A DNA stretch of 22,066 bases, taken from positions 1-22,066 of the forward strand of contig CAZJQP010000083.1 of assembly GCA_964548225.1 (NCBI GenBank), in the 5' to 3' direction. The position numbers were made by a program, and so were the translations under genes. The DNA is from CALMEH01 sp964548225 (GTDB lineage Bacteria > Acidobacteriota > Blastocatellia > Pyrinomonadales > Pyrinomonadaceae). The notes beneath the pieces were generated by a model. The model was not told where the DNA came from. It was given only the letters and a program-made list of their open reading frames with translations, and made no database searches. Of the stretch, positions 13,055 through 22,013 are shown in pieces; the stretch's first letter is position 1; every line of letters starts with the position of its first letter.

Positions 13055-16000
13055 TTAGACTTTCAAAAGTGCAGGTTCGCCCGGCATTTCGTCGAGCCAA
13101 CCGTTAATTTTTGCACGAAATTCTTCGCGGCTGACGTAGTTATTTTCGATTGGAACATCAACTTCAAAACGCGGCGATTGCAGTAGATTTGAAAGAACTT
13201 TTTGTAAAATAATCAGTTCGGTATTCGATAAAATTGTAATTTCTTTACCGTTTTGTAAAAATTCCGTGAGATTTTCAACGGCTTGCTTGATTTCTTCATC
13301 CGCATCTTCGCCGGAAAATTGTGCGACTATCGGAATCAAAGTTATTCCAAGCATTTTCAAAACTTTTCTATAAACAGCTCTGCCTTGTTTCGCTGTTTCC
13401 TCTAATTTTCGCGGCAGATGTTCCCATTCGCGGATTTGTTCGAGATTGAACGAGCAAGCGCAAAACGGATGTGTTTTTAACATTTCGCGGACATTGAAAC
13501 GGCAATCTAATTCTTTTAATTGCCGGCTGATTTTCTGCGCTTCAAGCCAAGATTTATTCGGGAAAATCGAAATACGCGAAAGCGTTTCAAACTCCCACCA
13601 TTCATCGCTTTGCAAAATTTCATCAAATTTTTCTTGTAAATGATGCGATTTCATTATCGTATCGTGTTTTACGGCAAAATGTTCCGTAAAACGAGCGTGA
13701 AACGATTGCCAGAAACTCTGAATTTCGCGGTTGAGCGTTTCGTTCGGATTGATGTAACTTTCTTCGATCAACGGCAGAAGTTTTTCGCGGAAATATTCCG
13801 TTCTTTCGTCTTGGGTGGTTTCGCAAACCGCCAAATAACTCCAAATTGCGTTGCGTTTTCCGACACCGTTGATGAAATCTTCCAAAATCACAAGATCGCC
13901 CGTGCGGGCAAAAAATTCTTGTTCCGAATCCGAAAAAGTGTCGGCGATGCGGTGCAAACCTTCGTCCAAAGCAACCGTATTTTGCAAAATTGCCGCAACG
14001 GTTGCCGCGACCGTGCCGAAAGTTTTTTCGGCATTTGTTGCCAACCGCCAGATTTTCGTGTTCAAAACTTCATCTGAAAGTTCGTTAAATCTATCCAAAA
14101 TTCGCGTTTCCTGCCACTCTTTCAGCCAAACGTCGAATGCCTGCAAAACTTCCGCACTTCCTTCGGAATTATCAATCGAACGCAGAACATCGGAAGCCGT
14201 CAAAGTTTTTGCCCACTGCAAAAGCCTCGCATTTGAATAAGTTGAACCTGTCGGTTTGGCAATGCCTTCGATGTCGTCCCAAATAATTTTTAAATCGAGC
14301 GAACGCCGACCGATTCTGTCGCCTTTTGAGGTTACAAACTCAATTTGCCGTTGGGCGACAAGTGCAGTCAAAATCAAATGTTGAGCTTCGCGGACGAGTC
14401 CGAGCGGTGGTTGTTTGAGTTTTTTGTAAATCGTTTTCAGCGAAACCGTTTCTCCACCGCCTTCATCTGTCAACGCGAGAATTTCTTTTGCCAAAGTCAG
14501 ATTCACCAGTGTTTCTTCTTTTTCGAGAACGTATTTATCGCCGTGAAGTTTGACTAAACCGAGCGGTAGAGCAAATTTTTGTGCCAAAGTTTGAATTTCA
14601 GGAACATTTGCCCGCGCACCGCTGAACAAATCGTTGACTAAAGTCGAAACTTCGGTCATCCCTAAAGTTTCGACAAAATGCGGATGCTGAGGATAATAAG
14701 TTTCAAAAAGCGGGTCGAGCATTATAGAAAAAACTTCCCAAATTGTTTCTGCTACGCGGGCTTCTTCGGTAAAATTGTAATCAAAATCTTCAATCACAAT
14801 TTGAGCTTCTTCGATAAACATTCGATTCCAAATGCGTTCAACGGCAAGCGTGTGTGCGTGTCCGGCGGCGTGAAGTTGTTCCCCGAATTCCTCGCGCAAT
14901 GTGTTGTCGGTAGTTAAAACGTAGTAGCGCAAAATCGTTTCGGCTTCATCCTTCAAAAGCGGCGCAGGTTTCCAATAAACTTTTGGAATATTGTTGTTTT
15001 CCATAACCGGCTTCGTTACGGTGCCGGGCGTTTGGATGATAACTTCCCAATCCAAATATTCGGAAACTCCGGCAGAATTTTCGAGTTGTTGCCGTTTTCC
15101 CTCAAAATCCCAATAAATTCGACCGCGCCGCAAACCGCCGCGCCAAACAGTTTGGCTTTCCATCCATTCGGCGTTTTGATTTGCATCTTCGGAAATCGTC
15201 CAATCGGAGAAACGCTCACGGGCAAATCTTCGCAAGATTTTCGGAATAATTCCCGGCGAAACTTTTTTTGCCGCTTCGCTTAAAGCATTGTTCAGATTTT
15301 CCTTGTTTTCCGCTTTCAAACTATAACGAACTTCTCTGCCCATTTCTGCCGTGCGAACAATGCCATCGGGAAATGCGCCGACAAAGGTTTCCAACAATTC
15401 TTCGACATTTTTGGTCGCTCGTTCCGGTTCATTTTCATCGTAAATCAACATTGCCGCGCTGATTTCTGAAGCTGTCGTGCCGTTACCATCAAGCGATAAA
15501 AGTAAAAGTCCCTTTAAAATCAGCTTCGCTTGAAGCCTCTGCATTACCGGAATTTGCCCGACAACTTCAGAATTCAAGCGGTCATATGTTTCAAAAGCAT
15601 CAGCCAAAACATCAATCTTTCGCAAGGATTTTTCCGTGCTGTCGAAAACTTCATCGAGCGCGATGAGCGAATTTGCCGGACGACCGAGAATTTTACCGCC
15701 GGCTTCCGAAGCAAAACCCAAAAGCGCGAAATCCGGCACATAAAGTCGCACAAACGGCGCATTTTCCAAAATCACGGGATGCAACGGATAAAGCGATGAA
15801 AAACGCTGTTCGCTCCAACGAAAACTCGGCATCATTTCGCGGAAAAATGTATAAATGTCGTGAATTAAGGCTTGATGTTGGCGGTTTTTCGGAAAAACGT
15901 GCGCGTCAACGATTTTGTAAAGATGCTCTTGGTCAAGAAAATCAATCGTATAATTTTGAGCAATGGCGGCGTTTACACCGTCCGCGCCCGAAATGTCATC

Positions 16001-16606
16001 ATCGAGCGCAATTCCGACAAAAATATTTAACTCCTTTGCCAAAACTGCAATCTCACCGAGAAACGCGCCGTCATCTCGCGTAACCCGCGAACTTCTCTCA
16101 AAAGCCGTGTCAACAATCAAAATAAACGGCAAATCTCCAGCTTTGTCGGAAGCCATTTTCATTAATTGCGGCACAGAATCGGGCAAAATCGTCGGATCCG
16201 TTTCCAGAATTTTCGACAAACCTAACTTGAACTCTTCAATAATTGTCGGAAAAGTTCCGCGCCGGACATTTGCCACCGGATAACGTCGGCGTTTTAATGC
16301 TTGTGCGCTTGAAGAAACGTGTTGGTCATTAACTCTCGAACGCAATTCGGGATTTGCCAAAATTGAACCGAAAGTCGCCAAAAAATGACTTTTCCCAACG
16401 CCCCGATAACCTGCAAGTGCAATCGCTGCGCCGTTTTGCATTTGCACGTCAGTCACTTTATCGAGCCATTTTCCCATCATATCAGCGGTGGCATCTGTAA
16501 AATGATATGCCGAAAGAGTTTGCGCCGCATCGGAAAAATAATCTACTAAATTCGTGAACGGACGAACTTCAACAATGTCTTTGACTTTTTCTTGAATACG
16601 TTTCAT
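13055..16606 (-). CDS. Large (1183-residue) P-loop ATPase of unknown function
   Basis: Residues 66-74 are a Walker A motif, GYRGVGKSH (K72), preceded by a short N-terminal helical part (FTNLVDYFSDAAQTL). Residues 162-170, ILIVDTAFE, fit Walker B. A segment SSLYPLHPVILENAPFVRLY (about 290-310), then ALLGFASEAGGKILGRP, recalls the large ATPases of BREX/Pgl systems and DUF6079 proteins, which have a similar P-loop and LHP motif, but I cannot assign it to them. Residues about 690-780 look like a winged helix (VSLKTIYKKLKQPPLGLVRE), and the C-terminal 400 residues are helical. No methylase, nuclease or other defence partner is adjacent. It has its own upstream gap of 271 bases and starts at ATG 16606 without a clear ribosome site. 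Roles in DNA handling, defence or housekeeping are all open. Confidence 0.75.
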   Translation of the reverse strand: MKRIQEKVKDIVEVRPFTNLVDYFSDAAQTLSAYHFTDATADMMGKWLDKVTDVQMQNGAAIALAGYRGVGKSHFLATFGSILANPELRSRVNDQHVSSSAQALKRRRYPVANVRRGTFPTIIEEFKLGLSKILETDPTILPDSVPQLMKMASDKAGDLPFILIVDTAFERSSRVTRDDGAFLGEIAVLAKELNIFVGIALDDDISGADGVNAAIAQNYTIDFLDQEHLYKIVDAHVFPKNRQHQALIHDIYTFFREMMPSFRWSEQRFSSLYPLHPVILENAPFVRLYVPDFALLGFASEAGGKILGRPANSLIALDEVFDSTEKSLRKIDVLADAFETYDRLNSEVVGQIPVMQRLQAKLILKGLLLLSLDGNGTTASEISAAMLIYDENEPERATKNVEELLETFVGAFPDGIVRTAEMGREVRYSLKAENKENLNNALSEAAKKVSPGIIPKILRRFARERFSDWTISEDANQNAEWMESQTVWRGGLRRGRIYWDFEGKRQQLENSAGVSEYLDWEVIIQTPGTVTKPVMENNNIPKVYWKPAPLLKDEAETILRYYVLTTDNTLREEFGEQLHAAGHAHTLAVERIWNRMFIEEAQIVIEDFDYNFTEEARVAETIWEVFSIMLDPLFETYYPQHPHFVETLGMTEVSTLVNDLFSGARANVPEIQTLAQKFALPLGLVKLHGDKYVLEKEETLVNLTLAKEILALTDEGGGETVSLKTIYKKLKQPPLGLVREAQHLILTALVAQRQIEFVTSKGDRIGRRSLDLKIIWDDIEGIAKPTGSTYSNARLLQWAKTLTASDVLRSIDNSEGSAEVLQAFDVWLKEWQETRILDRFNELSDEVLNTKIWRLATNAEKTFGTVAATVAAILQNTVALDEGLHRIADTFSDSEQEFFARTGDLVILEDFINGVGKRNAIWSYLAVCETTQDERTEYFREKLLPLIEESYINPNETLNREIQSFWQSFHARFTEHFAVKHDTIMKSHHLQEKFDEILQSDEWWEFETLSRISIFPNKSWLEAQKISRQLKELDCRFNVREMLKTHPFCACSFNLEQIREWEHLPRKLEETAKQGRAVYRKVLKMLGITLIPIVAQFSGEDADEEIKQAVENLTEFLQNGKEITILSNTELIILQKVLSNLLQSPRFEVDVPIENNYVSREEFRAKINGWLDEMPGEPALLKV

Positions 16607-16877
16607 CGGAAAGTTTTTATTGTGATTTTTGTGTTATCTGAGCAAATAATTTGGAGTGATTTACAGGCGAACCATTCGTTAGGTTCAAGGTTATTTTAGC
16701 ATTTCTTGGCAACAATTAAAACATTTTTAAACTATTTTTTTGAAATATCTGTGATTTTTTTCAAAATTGACGAGCAAAGACGCAACTTAATCAACTTTCA
16801 AGGCATCATAAAGGCGTTGCTTTTATAATCGAAAAAAAGTTAAAATTATTTCAGTTAAAAAAGTTTAAGGAGATAAT
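16607..16877. promoter_or_regulatory. Divergent intergenic region with M48 gene promoter
   Basis: TATAAT at 16824-16829 is a good -10 for the plus-strand metalloprotease gene; no convincing -35 is seen 17 bases upstream. AAGGAG precedes ATG 16878 by about six bases. GCAAC and GTTGC segments (about 16782 and 16816) could form a weak hairpin. No promoter for the divergent ATPase gene was identified, and no gene was seen. Confidence 0.45.
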
Positions 16878-18032
16878 ATGCGTAAAAGTTTTGTTCGCAA
16901 ATCTGTAACATCATTTGTTTTAACGGCTTTTTCATTCGCCGCATTCGGCATTTTACCGCTAAATATCGCGGCGCAGGAAACAACGGCGACACCGACTAAA
17001 AAAGATCAGCCGAAAACTACCCAAACATCTACATCGAAAACGCTTTCCGATAAAGAAAATCCGGCAATGATCGGCAAACGAAATATCAATGGCGGCGGTG
17101 ATAAATTTTGGGGCTGGCTCGGCGGTTCGCGTGAGAAAGAATTGCAAATCGGTCGCCAACTTGCGCTCGAAGTCGAACAGCAAGCAAAAATGGTCGAAGA
17201 CCCGATTGTTACAGAATATGTCAACCGCGTCGGACAAAACATCGTGCTACATTCGGACGCGAAAATCCCTTTTACGATTAAAGTTATAGATTCTGACGAA
17301 GTGAACGCTTTTGCGTTGCCGGGCGGATTTTTCTTTGTTAATAAAGGCTTGATTTTAGCCGCTGATAACGAAGCCGAACTCGCCGGCGTGATGGCGCACG
17401 AAATCGCGCACGTCGCCGCCAGACACGCGATGGAAAACGCCGGAAAAGGACAGTTTTTAGGTTATGGAATATTGGCGGGTATCTTGTTGACGGGCGGAAT
17501 CGGCGGTGCGATTTTGCAAAATACGGCAGGTTTGACGCAAGCCTTGGCATTTTTCAAATTCTCGCGTGGCGCGGAAGAAGAAGCCGATAAATTGGGTGTT
17601 CAATATCTCTACGCCGCCGGATATGATCCGACGGCAATGGCAACGATGTTTGAAAAACTCGCCGCCAAAAATCAAAAGAAACCCGGAACATTGTCAAAAC
17701 TTTTCTCGACACATCCACAATCAATCCAACGCCGCGACGACAGTCTCGCGCTGGTTGCCCGTTTTCCCGAAAAGGAAGAATACGTCATCAGCACCTCGGA
17801 ATTTCAGCGCGTCAAGGCTTATTTGCTGAGAACCTCAAACGCCAAAGCCTTAGCGACATCGGACGAAGAAACAATTGAACAACAACGTCCGACGCTCAAA
17901 CGTCGCCAACCAACCGACACGACAACCGACACGGGCGATTCTTCGAGCAACGACAAACCGCAAGAAAAACCGACTTTGAAACGCAACGAAACACAGCCCA
18001 CACCATCGCCATCGCCTTCACCGGAAAAATAA
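16878..18032 (+). CDS. Exported M48-family zinc metalloprotease
   Basis: A 384-residue protein with a signal peptide (RKSFVRKSVTSFVLTAFSFA, cleaved near IAAQ). Residues about 75-270 are the M48 domain: GRQLALEVEQQAKMVEDPIV, VNAFALPGGFFFVNKGLI, then MAHEIAHVAARHAM with H174, E175 and H178, and SRGAEEEAD with E233 as the third zinc ligand. It resembles the periplasmic BepA/Oma1-like group, which degrades misassembled outer-membrane proteins. The segment QFLGYGILAGILLTGGIGG is hydrophobic, as in relatives. After residue 300 the chain is low complexity, rich in Thr/Pro/Lys with two TLKR motifs and a PSPSPSP end. AAGGAG and a TATAAT support the start, and a terminator follows, so it is a single-gene unit. 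Confidence 0.93.
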   Translation: MRKSFVRKSVTSFVLTAFSFAAFGILPLNIAAQETTATPTKKDQPKTTQTSTSKTLSDKENPAMIGKRNINGGGDKFWGWLGGSREKELQIGRQLALEVEQQAKMVEDPIVTEYVNRVGQNIVLHSDAKIPFTIKVIDSDEVNAFALPGGFFFVNKGLILAADNEAELAGVMAHEIAHVAARHAMENAGKGQFLGYGILAGILLTGGIGGAILQNTAGLTQALAFFKFSRGAEEEADKLGVQYLYAAGYDPTAMATMFEKLAAKNQKKPGTLSKLFSTHPQSIQRRDDSLALVARFPEKEEYVISTSEFQRVKAYLLRTSNAKALATSDEETIEQQRPTLKRRQPTDTTTDTGDSSSNDKPQEKPTLKRNETQPTPSPSPSPEK

Positions 18033-18057
18033 GTTCCGAATAATTTGTTCAACACGC

Positions 18058-18091
18058 AAAAGAGAAGCTAAAATCGGCTTCTCTTTTTTTT
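18058..18091 (+). terminator. Rho-independent terminator of the M48 gene
   Basis: AAAAGAGAAGC (18058-18068) pairs with GCTTCTCTTTT (18077-18087) around eight bases, followed by more T. A short TTTTATTAAA direct repeat follows (18099-18118) before the next gene. Confidence 0.9.
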
Positions 18092-18223
18092 TCTAAAGTT
18101 TTATTAAATTTTATTAAATTTCCTTGAATTGCCTGTATTTACAGGGAAAATGTTTGTTTCGATATTTTTTGAATGCTACAATCAGCAAAGAATTTAACTT
18201 GGACTCAGAAGGCTTATGATTTT

Positions 18224-20248
18224 ATGAAAACAACTATTTTAAATTTTTTTTCGTTTTGTATTCTGTTATTTGTGTCAATCTCAGCAAACGCCCAAAATGC
18301 AGGAATTTTGGATACTTCATTTGGTTCGGGTGGCACGGTGGCGACTCAACTGAGAATAGCGGCAACTCTTTTGGATATGGAAGTTCAATCCGACAGGAAG
18401 GTTGTCGTGGTTGGCTCGACGTTTGACCCAATGGGAATAACAACAGTCGGAATGGTTGCCAGATTCAACGAAAACGGAACACTTGACACTTCTTTTGATA
18501 CTGATGGTTACATAAACACGGGGTTTATGAAAGAGGTTCGTTCGGTTAAAATTATGTCTGACGGCAAGATTCTTGTTGCCGGTTACAATTTGACCGGAAA
18601 TGGACGTTTCAGTGTTGCAAGATTAAATTCTAACGGAACATTTGATTCTTCTTTCGGCGGAAGTGGAATTGTCGAAACATCAGTTGGTTTTTCATCTTCA
18701 GGTTATTCAGTGCAAATATTACCCGATAACAAAATTATTGTCGCTGGAGTTACCCAACTAATAAGTGGCGGATTGAAAGATTTTGCAATGGTTAAATTTA
18801 ACTCCGACGGTTCATTAGACACGAATTTCGGAACAGGTGGAAGAGTTGCTTCAGACCTTTTCGGCTTTGACGAATTTGCCAACGATTGTGTAATTCAGCC
18901 AGACGGTAAAATTCTAGTTGCGGGATATTACAACGATCCGCTTCCGAATCAGCAGGTTGCGGTAATAGCTCGATTCAATTCGGATGGCACGGTTGACAAT
19001 ACTTTTGGCACTAACGGCAAAGTTTCAAGAATCGGTGGGGTTTTTGCATCCGCCAATCAAATTGCCCTGCAATCCGACGGAAAAATAATTATTGTCGGAA
19101 GCGGAATTTCACCTGTTCGGTATAATTCAAACGGAACACTTGATTTGGTTTTCAGCAATCCTGCAGGCAACAGTGCTTCTGTTCAACTTCAATCAAACGG
19201 CAAAATTATTTTCGCCGGTAGTGCAGCAATTTATCGCTATAACCAAAATGCCACACTTGACACGACTTTCGGCAATGGCGGAATAGTTGTAACTAATCCG
19301 TCAGGCAACGTGCTGGCACTTGCGCCTGACGGAAAAATTTTGCTCGGCGGAACACGACTCAATAATAATTTTGAGATGACCATTTCACGATATTTCAATA
19401 ATCGTGCGTCTGCAATGGATTTTGATGGAGATGCGAAAACGGATGTTTCAATATTTCGTCCGTCAAACGGTCAATGGTGGTTTTCTCGCAGTTCTGACGG
19501 CGGAAATTACGCTCTCCAATTTGGTATTTCGACTGACAAAATCGTTCCCGCAGATTATACCGGCGACGGCAAAACCGATGTTGCCATTTATCGTGAGTCG
19601 GCGGGCGAATGGTATATTTTGCGAAGCGAAGATTTGACTTTTTATGCTTTTCCGTTCGGAGTTTCAACCGATAAACCTGTGCCTGCCGATTATGACGGCG
19701 ACCAAAAAGCAGACCCGACAGTTTTTCGTCCTTCAACGGCAACTTGGTATATTTTGAAATCGAGCGGCGGACTTGAAATTACACCTTTTGGCGCGGCAAA
19801 CGACAGACCTGTTCCGGCAGATTATGACGGCGACGGAAAAACCGACATTGCTATCTATCGTCAAACAGGCGGCAATTCGCCTTGGTGGATTAAACGAAGT
19901 TCAGATCAGAGTGTTTATACAGTAATAACTCCAACGGCACAAGCACCGTCTTTGCCGGGAGATTATACGGGTGACGGCAAAGCTGATTGTGCTTATTTCA
20001 TTGGCGCAAATGTTGGTTGGTATGTTGTCAGAAGCGAAGATAATACAACTTATTTAGTCCAAGTCGGACTAACCGGCGACATTCTTACTCCGGGCGATTA
20101 TGACGGCGACGGTAAATTAGATATGGGAGCATTTCGTCCATCCGACAACACTTGGAGAATTCGCCGTTCATCCGATGGCGGATTAACTCAGCAAGTTTTC
20201 GGAACGAGCGGAGACTATCCGCTTCCGAATGTCGGAGTGCGTCAATAA
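18224..20248 (+). CDS. Secreted delta-60 repeat and FG-GAP/VCBS repeat protein
   Basis: A 674-residue protein from ATG 18224, chosen over 18173 because it begins directly with a signal peptide (KTTILNFFSFCILLFVSISA, cleaved near NAQ) and AGAAGG lies about 11 bases upstream. Residues about 25-390 hold seven beta-propeller units of the delta-60 type, each marked by LDTSFG-G-like turns and D-GKI-(L/I)-V-(A/V)-G. Residues about 395-674 hold six FG-GAP/VCBS-type units with Ca-binding-like loops (DFDGDAKTD, DYTGDGKTD, DYDGDQKAD, DYDGDGKTD, DYTGDGKAD, DYDGDGKLD), each followed by a W-(F/Y) strand. Both repeat types are common in large surface or exported proteins of Acidobacteria and Bacteroidetes. 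There is no sorting tail or membrane anchor. Its function is unknown beyond likely extracellular binding. Confidence 0.9.
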   Translation: MKTTILNFFSFCILLFVSISANAQNAGILDTSFGSGGTVATQLRIAATLLDMEVQSDRKVVVVGSTFDPMGITTVGMVARFNENGTLDTSFDTDGYINTGFMKEVRSVKIMSDGKILVAGYNLTGNGRFSVARLNSNGTFDSSFGGSGIVETSVGFSSSGYSVQILPDNKIIVAGVTQLISGGLKDFAMVKFNSDGSLDTNFGTGGRVASDLFGFDEFANDCVIQPDGKILVAGYYNDPLPNQQVAVIARFNSDGTVDNTFGTNGKVSRIGGVFASANQIALQSDGKIIIVGSGISPVRYNSNGTLDLVFSNPAGNSASVQLQSNGKIIFAGSAAIYRYNQNATLDTTFGNGGIVVTNPSGNVLALAPDGKILLGGTRLNNNFEMTISRYFNNRASAMDFDGDAKTDVSIFRPSNGQWWFSRSSDGGNYALQFGISTDKIVPADYTGDGKTDVAIYRESAGEWYILRSEDLTFYAFPFGVSTDKPVPADYDGDQKADPTVFRPSTATWYILKSSGGLEITPFGAANDRPVPADYDGDGKTDIAIYRQTGGNSPWWIKRSSDQSVYTVITPTAQAPSLPGDYTGDGKADCAYFIGANVGWYVVRSEDNTTYLVQVGLTGDILTPGDYDGDGKLDMGAFRPSDNTWRIRRSSDGGLTQQVFGTSGDYPLPNVGVRQ

Positions 20249-20289
20249 AAATCGGAGCGTCGGCAAAGATTTTAACTGCGCTCCGATTT
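20249..20289. terminator. Bidirectional terminator between convergent genes
   Basis: AAATCGGAGCG (20249-20259) and CGCTCCGATTT (20279-20289), 11 bp perfect, with a 19-base loop. It begins right after the plus-strand stop and overlaps the minus-strand stop at 20288-20290, so it serves both genes. Confidence 0.75.
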
Positions 20290-21316
20290 AATCCAACAGC
20301 GTTCCGTAAATTCCGAGCGGCAAACTGTAAATTGTATCGTTGGTGGCAATCAGCATTTCGCCTTTGCGAGTGAAACAAAGTCCGACAATATTCATTCCGG
20401 CAACAAGTTGTTCACAATTTGTGCCATCTTGAGAAACTTTAACGATGCCGTGTCTGCCTTGAAAACACGCCGCAACATATAAATTTCCTTGTTTGTCGAA
20501 TGCTAAACCTTGCGGTCTGCCGAGTCCGCGAAAGAAAACTTTTTCATATCCTAACGAATCAATGGCGTAAATTTCGTCAAAACTCGACAACTTCGGCGCG
20601 GAAACAAAAAGTCTGCCGTCGGGCGAAAATGCGATGTGAAACGCTGAAACTGAAGGTTCGAGAACGGCGAAAGATTCGGCAGATTCAAAGCCTTTGACAC
20701 GATAAATCGTGCCGCTGCGGTCGCCGACAAACATTTCGCCTTCGCGGTTAAAGGCAAGACCGGTGGCAATTCCGAGTTCAAACGAAACGGGAATTGCATC
20801 TTCGTCCTGCGTGATGCGATAAACTTCGCCGTCGGCGCGATTTGTTACAAAAAGTTCGCCGTTGCGGTCAAACGCCAAACCTGTCGGATTCATCACATCT
20901 GCCGCCATTTCGGTCAAAAAACCGTCGGTTTCGATTCGCAAAAGCGTTACGGGAAATTTTTGCCCGCGTGAGCCGGAGCGCGTTACAATTATCGAATTAT
21001 CCTTCGGGTCAACCGCCGGATTTGCGACTTGATGCAGATTGTCGGCGATTTTTTTCCCGACTTTGATATTAAATCCGTCGCTTCTCATCCCTTGATTTTC
21101 AAGATAAATTTCAACATCAACCAAATCGAAAACATCCGGCACAATGACCAAAATTCTTTTTGAAGACGCGGCAATAACGCGAGCTTTTTGCCCGTCAAAA
21201 AAAACGCCGAAATCATCGTAAGACGCAATTTGAAAATTTTCGCATTCAATCGAAACTTCCCCGCCGGAAATTGCAAACGGCGGATTGACTCCGATTATTC
21301 TGCCTGCTTTGTTCAT
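20288..21316 (-). CDS. IPT/TIG domain plus NHL/SMP-30-like propeller protein
   Basis: A 342-residue protein. Residues 1-85 form an IPT/TIG immunoglobulin-like domain (IIGVNPPFAISGGEVSIECE, then VIVPDVFDLVDVEIYLEN). Residues about 95-340 form a six-bladed NHL or SMP-30-type propeller with repeated GLAFD-x-x-G-x-L-(F/Y)-V turns (MNPTGLAFDRNGELFVTNRA, GLAFNREGEMFVGDRSGTIY, IAFSPDGRLFVSAP, GLAFDKQGNLYVAACFQG, GLCFTRKGEMLIATND). Such propellers bind ligands or hydrolyse lactones, but the metal ligands of gluconolactonases are not obvious. There is no signal peptide, so it is apparently cytoplasmic, unlike most IPT proteins. TAGGAAGA precedes the ATG. It is tail-to-tail with the delta-60 protein gene. 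Confidence 0.85.
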   Translation of the reverse strand: MNKAGRIIGVNPPFAISGGEVSIECENFQIASYDDFGVFFDGQKARVIAASSKRILVIVPDVFDLVDVEIYLENQGMRSDGFNIKVGKKIADNLHQVANPAVDPKDNSIIVTRSGSRGQKFPVTLLRIETDGFLTEMAADVMNPTGLAFDRNGELFVTNRADGEVYRITQDEDAIPVSFELGIATGLAFNREGEMFVGDRSGTIYRVKGFESAESFAVLEPSVSAFHIAFSPDGRLFVSAPKLSSFDEIYAIDSLGYEKVFFRGLGRPQGLAFDKQGNLYVAACFQGRHGIVKVSQDGTNCEQLVAGMNIVGLCFTRKGEMLIATNDTIYSLPLGIYGTLLD

Positions 21317-21424
21317 TCTTCCTACTCCAAACCAAATTACTTATTCTACGACATTTCCGCAAAATTTGGCTAACTTGCTTTGCACTTGCCAACAACATTT
21401 CGATTATGTTTTATGTTAAGTTGG

Positions 21425-21577
21425 TTCGGAATAAGAAAACCTGACCGAAGCAAAAGCGTCTCGCTTGCAAACGCCGCACTTTTCAGCGTTGTAAAAGCGA
21501 TTTTTCACCTGAAACTTTCGGGTAATCCGAATTTTTTTCGCGCTCTGCGCTCCAGTCCTTATCCCGAAATGACGTTT
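21425..21577. repeat. MITE-like unit bounded by inverted copies of repeat R
   Basis: The left end TTCGGAATAAGAAAACC (from 21425) and its continuation AAGCGTCTCGCTTGC match repeat R at 22027-22066. The right end (21543-21577), read on the minus strand, gives CGTCATTTCGGGATAAGG and ACTGGAGCGC, the same repeat inverted. The roughly 75 bases between them have no gene. The gap 21317-21424 before it holds nothing else recognisable. Confidence 0.65.
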
Positions 21578-21630
21578 TGATAGGCAAAAATGGTTTGCAA
21601 AGTAATTTCCAACGAGTTTTAAGAAGTTTC

Positions 21631-21892
21631 AGACAAGTCTGGAATCATTTCAGACTTGTCTAATGAAGTATTTGACGAGTCTGACGGAGCGTTAGACTCG
21701 TCTGGAATCATTTCAGACGAGTCTGACGGAGCATTTGACCTGTCTGACGGAACATCAGACTCGTCTAATGCTTCATCAGACTTGTCTAATGCTTCATCAG
21801 ACTTGTCTAATGCTTCATCAGACTTGTCTAATGCTTCATCAGACTCGTCTAATGCTTCATCAGACTCGTCAAATGCTTCATCAGACTTGTCT
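21631..21892. repeat. Array of 13 palindromic cores at exact 21-bp spacing
   Basis: The core AGAC-NN-GTCT (or TGAC-NN-GTCT, once AGAC-NN-GTCA) begins at 21631, 21652, 21673, 21694, 21715, 21736, 21757, 21778, 21799, 21820, 21841, 21862 and 21883, always 21 bp apart. The 11-base linkers are of three kinds, GGAATCATTTC, GACGGAGCATT-like and AATGCTTCATC. The later units are almost identical. Translated, it gives a seven-residue Ser/Asp repeat, but no ribosome site or ATG supports a gene. Confidence 0.9.
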
Positions 21893-21903
21893 AGGAAGCT
21901 GTT

Positions 21904-21979
21904 CTAAAACTCTAAAAAGCCGGATAATTGGGAGCGAATTATCAATTATCAATTATCAATTATATTTTAGAGGTTTTAA
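21904..21979. repeat. AT-rich inverted repeat with short tandem core
   Basis: CTAAAACTCTAAAA (21904-21917) faces ATTTTAGAGGTTTTAAG (21964-21980). Between them are three to four tandem copies of the 8-mer AATTATCA (about 21937-21961). It has no recognised function. Confidence 0.5.
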
Positions 21980-22013
21980 GTATAACCCCGACAAATTAAT
22001 TGATAATTGGTAG

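Noticed and set aside
13055..16606. Complete BREX or Pgl defence system
   Set aside because: Only one large ATPase is present; no PglX methylase, PglZ, BrxL or BrxA/B genes are near.
21631..21892. CRISPR array
   Set aside because: The units are 21 bp with short, repeated linkers rather than unique 30-base spacers, and no cas gene is present.
21656..21907. Open frame with a seven-residue Ser/Asp repeat across the 21-bp array
   Set aside because: It begins at TTG without a ribosome site, has no non-repeat domain, and is an automatic result of a repeat length divisible by three.
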